In this document: in pieces, positions 61,925-64,000 of the stretch
Layout of the letters: every line of letters begins with the position of its first letter
How positions within the stretch are numbered: the stretch's first letter is position 1
Assembly: GCF_900107645.1 (NCBI RefSeq)
Contig: NZ_FNQN01000003.1
Coordinates: 310,001 to 374,000 of the forward strand
Source of the DNA: Desulfuromusa kysingii
GTDB lineage: Bacteria; Desulfobacterota; Desulfuromonadia; Desulfuromonadales; Geopsychrobacteraceae
DNA length: 64,000 bases
Direction: 5' to 3'
Made by a program: the position numbers and the translations under genes
Notes under the pieces: model-generated
Seen by the model: the letters and a program-made list of their open reading frames with translations, nothing else
Told to the model about the DNA's origin: nothing
Databases searched by the model: none

Positions 61925-61967
61925 ATAAAAAAAGCCTCGAATCTAGGAGGGGGATAAGATTCGAGGC
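61925..61967 (-). terminator. Terminator of the nrdJ-ykgJ transcript
   Basis: GCCTCGAATCT (61934-61944) pairs perfectly with 61957-61967 over a 12-nt loop. On the reverse strand it is followed by TTTTTTT. It lies about 90 nt past the Cys-cluster gene stop. Confidence 0.88.
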
Positions 61968-62058
61968 AAATAGCAAAAAACTTATTTTAATCCAAATTTT
62001 GAAGATGTCCAGCAATATAATATTAAAAACCGAATATATGAACACCTGATATCGATAT

Positions 62059-62316
62059 CTACGATTCTTTGATCAAATTACGATAAGCACACTCTTCAGG
62101 TAACCAGCTGATCTCAGTAATTATTTCTGGGGTGAGCTTGATGCAATCCTCTTCGACTTCTAGACGCTGCGCATAGATGCGACACGTCCGATTATGAATG
62201 TCGAGAAACCGACAAGGAATTGATGTTGTTAAGATGTTACCTTGTCGGTCTATTTTCTTCTCAAAACAGCAGGCACCGCAACGGTTGCAGAGAGCTTCCC
62301 AGCTTTCAGATTCCAT
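62059..62316 (-). CDS. YkgJ-family cysteine-cluster protein, coupled to nrdJ
   Basis: 85 residues with eight cysteines in the same order as the 18939-19214 protein: CNRCGACC, then cysteines in IPCRFL, TCRIY, DCIKL and ECAYR; CRIYxQR is shared exactly. Its ATG is 3 nt after the nrdJ stop without a clear ribosome site, so translation is likely coupled, and a terminator follows. It is thus the last gene of an nrdJ operon. A link to ribonucleotide reduction (metal or redox service) is inferred from this position only. Confidence 0.87.
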   Translation of the reverse strand: MESESWEALCNRCGACCFEKKIDRQGNILTTSIPCRFLDIHNRTCRIYAQRLEVEEDCIKLTPEIITEISWLPEECAYRNLIKES

Positions 62317-62319
62317 TAA

Positions 62320-64000
62320 TCAGGCACACTCGGAAAACCCACAGGCACGACAAACACAGCAACCACCTTCATGCTCAACAGGGCCACCACAATCAGGACA
62401 AGCACCGCCATTATTAGTAAATTGGGTCGGACTTTCATCATCATTGAGCATATGCAATTGAACCGCTTTGGCAACAGCATCGGCGCAAGATGTAATTCTA
62501 TTTTCGCCGAATCCGGCAGGCTTATGACAAGTAATGCCGATTAGTTGCTTAACGGTTTGTCGGGCTTGACCACCGCTGCGCCAAGATAATGAGACCAGCC
62601 GACCAATCGCTTCACACTGAGAGGCCGCGCAGCCACCGGCTTTACCCATGGTTGTGAACAACTCAAAAAGCCCGTTTTCATCTTCATTAATGGTGATATA
62701 AAGAGGTCCACAACCGGTTTCCATCTGGTAGGTGGAGCCGGTTAATGCCCGTGGCCGCTCCCGCTTGCGAGAAGGTTTTTTGCTCTCCATGGGAATTGAG
62801 GCATCCTGATTCTCTTCGGTATCATCCTTTCCGGCGACTGACAAAACTTGCATATCCCGGGAACCATCACGATAAATGGTGACCCCTTTGCAGCCTTCTT
62901 TGTAGGCCAGGCGATAGACGGTGGCTACGTCTTCACGGGTTGCTTCGCGACTGAAATTAACCGTTTTGGACACCGCATTGTCGGTATGACGTTGGAACGC
63001 CGCCTGCATCAAAACATGATCGTTGGGGGTGATATCATGAGAGGTGACAAAAACTCTACGTACATCTGCCGGGATCGCCTCAATGTCTTGGACGGTCCCT
63101 TTTTCGGCGATTTCCTGCATCAACTCAGGTGAATAAAAACCTCGCTCTTTAGCGATTCTCTCAAACAGAGGATGTACCTCAATCAGTTTATTATTATCCA
63201 GAACCTGACGAATATAGGAGACTGCAAACAGGGGTTCGACACCGCTGGAACAATTTGCAATGATGGATATCGTTCCTGTCGGTGCAATTGTCGTACAGGT
63301 CGAATTGCGGATTGGATCCGCTTCGTAGATACTCCCCGTGATATTAGGGAAGGGTCCCCGTTCTTTAGCCAGTTGCTTCGACTCTTCATGGGCTTTTTCA
63401 TTGATAAAGCGCATGACTTGTTCCCCAAGGGCAATCCCGTCCTGGCTGTTGTATGGAATATTGAGAAGAATTAACATGTCTGCCCAACCCATAACCCCAA
63501 GACCGATTTTCCGGTTAGCTTTGGTCATCTCATCGATTTCAGGGAGGGGATACTTGTTGGCTTCAATGACATTATCAAGGAAACGGGTTGCCAATTTAAC
63601 CGTCAGTTCAAGTTTGTCCCAGTCTATCTCACCTTCAATAACCATATTCGCTAAATTGATAGAGCCGAGGTTGCAAGATTCATACGGAAGAAGTGGCTGT
63701 TCTCCGCAAGGGTTAGTGCTCTCATATTCACCGACATGTGGGGTCGGATTGTCACGGTTCAAGCGGTCAAGAAAAACGATCCCAGGCTCACCGTTAGACC
63801 ATGCCATATCAATAATCTGGTTGAAAACCTTCGTCGCGTTGAGTTGTTTTACAACTTTACCGTTACGTGGATTGATGATGTCGTAATCTTGGTTCTTCTC
63901 GACGGCATCCATAAAGGCTTCTGTCACACCCACAGAGATATTAAAGTTGGTGAGGATTGTCAGGTCACGTTTAGCCATGACGAAATCCATAATATCTGGA
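62320..64000 (-). CDS. nrdJ: Adenosylcobalamin-dependent ribonucleotide reductase (class II), C-terminal part
   Basis: The frame is open at the right edge, so about 560 C-terminal residues are visible. STNPCGEQPLLPYESCNLGSIN holds the active-site N-C-E set of the finger loop; APTGTISIIANCSSGVEPLFA is the conserved phosphate-binding barrel part. The end bears a TSCPD-like domain (TGSTYQMETGCGPLYITI) and a zinc-ribbon tail (CPDCGGPVEHEGGCCVCRACGF) that carries the re-reducing cysteines. It makes deoxynucleotides using coenzyme B12 without oxygen. The N-terminus lies outside the window. The YkgJ-type gene follows 3 nt after its stop. Confidence 0.94.
   Translation of the reverse strand, partial: PDIMDFVMAKRDLTILTNFNISVGVTEAFMDAVEKNQDYDIINPRNGKVVKQLNATKVFNQIIDMAWSNGEPGIVFLDRLNRDNPTPHVGEYESTNPCGEQPLLPYESCNLGSINLANMVIEGEIDWDKLELTVKLATRFLDNVIEANKYPLPEIDEMTKANRKIGLGVMGWADMLILLNIPYNSQDGIALGEQVMRFINEKAHEESKQLAKERGPFPNITGSIYEADPIRNSTCTTIAPTGTISIIANCSSGVEPLFAVSYIRQVLDNNKLIEVHPLFERIAKERGFYSPELMQEIAEKGTVQDIEAIPADVRRVFVTSHDITPNDHVLMQAAFQRHTDNAVSKTVNFSREATREDVATVYRLAYKEGCKGVTIYRDGSRDMQVLSVAGKDDTEENQDASIPMESKKPSRKRERPRALTGSTYQMETGCGPLYITINEDENGLFELFTTMGKAGGCAASQCEAIGRLVSLSWRSGGQARQTVKQLIGITCHKPAGFGENRITSCADAVAKAVQLHMLNDDESPTQFTNNGGACPDCGGPVEHEGGCCVCRACGFSECA

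Noticed and set aside
1-64000. CRISPR arrays, tRNA genes, insertion sequences, phage or toxin-antitoxin genes
   Set aside because: I looked for regular repeats, transposase or integrase motifs and CCA-ended cloverleaf genes by eye and saw none. Automated scans (tRNAscan-SE, ISfinder, CRISPR finder) could still reveal weak cases.

Overview
The window reads as a contiguous stretch of chromosome from a Gram-negative, anaerobic, iron- and cobalamin-using bacterium, most likely a deltaproteobacterium of the Desulfuromonas/Geobacter/Pelobacter group. This placement is inference from gene content: FeoAB with a small Cys-rich partner, a PxxKW Cys-rich protein, rubredoxin, class I Fe-S fumarase, class II (B12) ribonucleotide reductase, split B12 methionine synthase, a MshEN-GAF protein, a minimal cysE-iscR-iscS-iscU cluster and sigma-54 activators. 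Base composition looks moderate and even by eye. I found no tRNA, rRNA, CRISPR array, insertion sequence, phage gene or integrase, so this is mainly core genome.

Layout. 1-1.6 kb: end of a sensor kinase and its NtrC-type regulator. 1.6-4.4 kb: ferrous iron uptake (feoA, feoB, small Cys-rich protein) behind a promoter with a Fur-like palindrome. 4.5-8 kb: purB, a patatin-like esterase and pfkA. 8-17.2 kb: a mostly forward block with an M16 peptidase pair, a YihY membrane protein, glyoxalase, TPR protein, YitT protein and a CPA2 cation/H+ antiporter; lpxH is the only reverse gene. 17.2-20.8 kb: PxxKW protein, OFA-type MFS carrier, YkgJ-type Cys-cluster protein and a hexose phosphomutase. 20.8-24.4 kb: an Mla/MCE lipid-transport operon. 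24.5-28.5 kb: reverse-strand signalling genes (HDOD-GGDEF, helical-repeat protein, MshEN-GAF). 28.7-32.2 kb: two-piece MetH and rubredoxin. 32.2-36 kb: LysR regulator divergent from a YeiH-type exporter, a lone AMMECR1 protein, a TPR lipoprotein and a PH-domain protein. 36-39.1 kb: miaB, a PHP phosphoesterase and an M42 aminopeptidase. 39.2-48.4 kb, reverse: cfa, a phosphohexomutase, a DEAD-box helicase, an RND/MMPL exporter and fumarase. 48.7-54 kb: cysE-iscR-iscS-iscU, then mnmA-mtaB, linking cysteine synthesis, Fe-S assembly and tRNA sulfur modification. 54-59.4 kb, reverse: a PEP synthase/PPDK regulatory protein, a DUF1858 protein, an aldehyde dehydrogenase behind a clear -24/-12 promoter, and the AcoR-like activator that probably controls it. 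59.5-64 kb, reverse: EamA and UMF1-type carriers, a second YkgJ protein and the C-terminal part of nrdJ, which runs off the window.

The items most worth following are the MshEN-GAF protein without an ATPase beside an unknown helical-repeat protein and a diguanylate cyclase; the YkgJ paralogue coupled to nrdJ; the sigma-54 promoter with repeated upstream sites before the aldehyde dehydrogenase; the half-perfect IscR-like site ahead of cysE; and an exact tandem duplication of a terminator arm just before mnmA. I did not find a clear defence system or another obviously new multi-gene machine.
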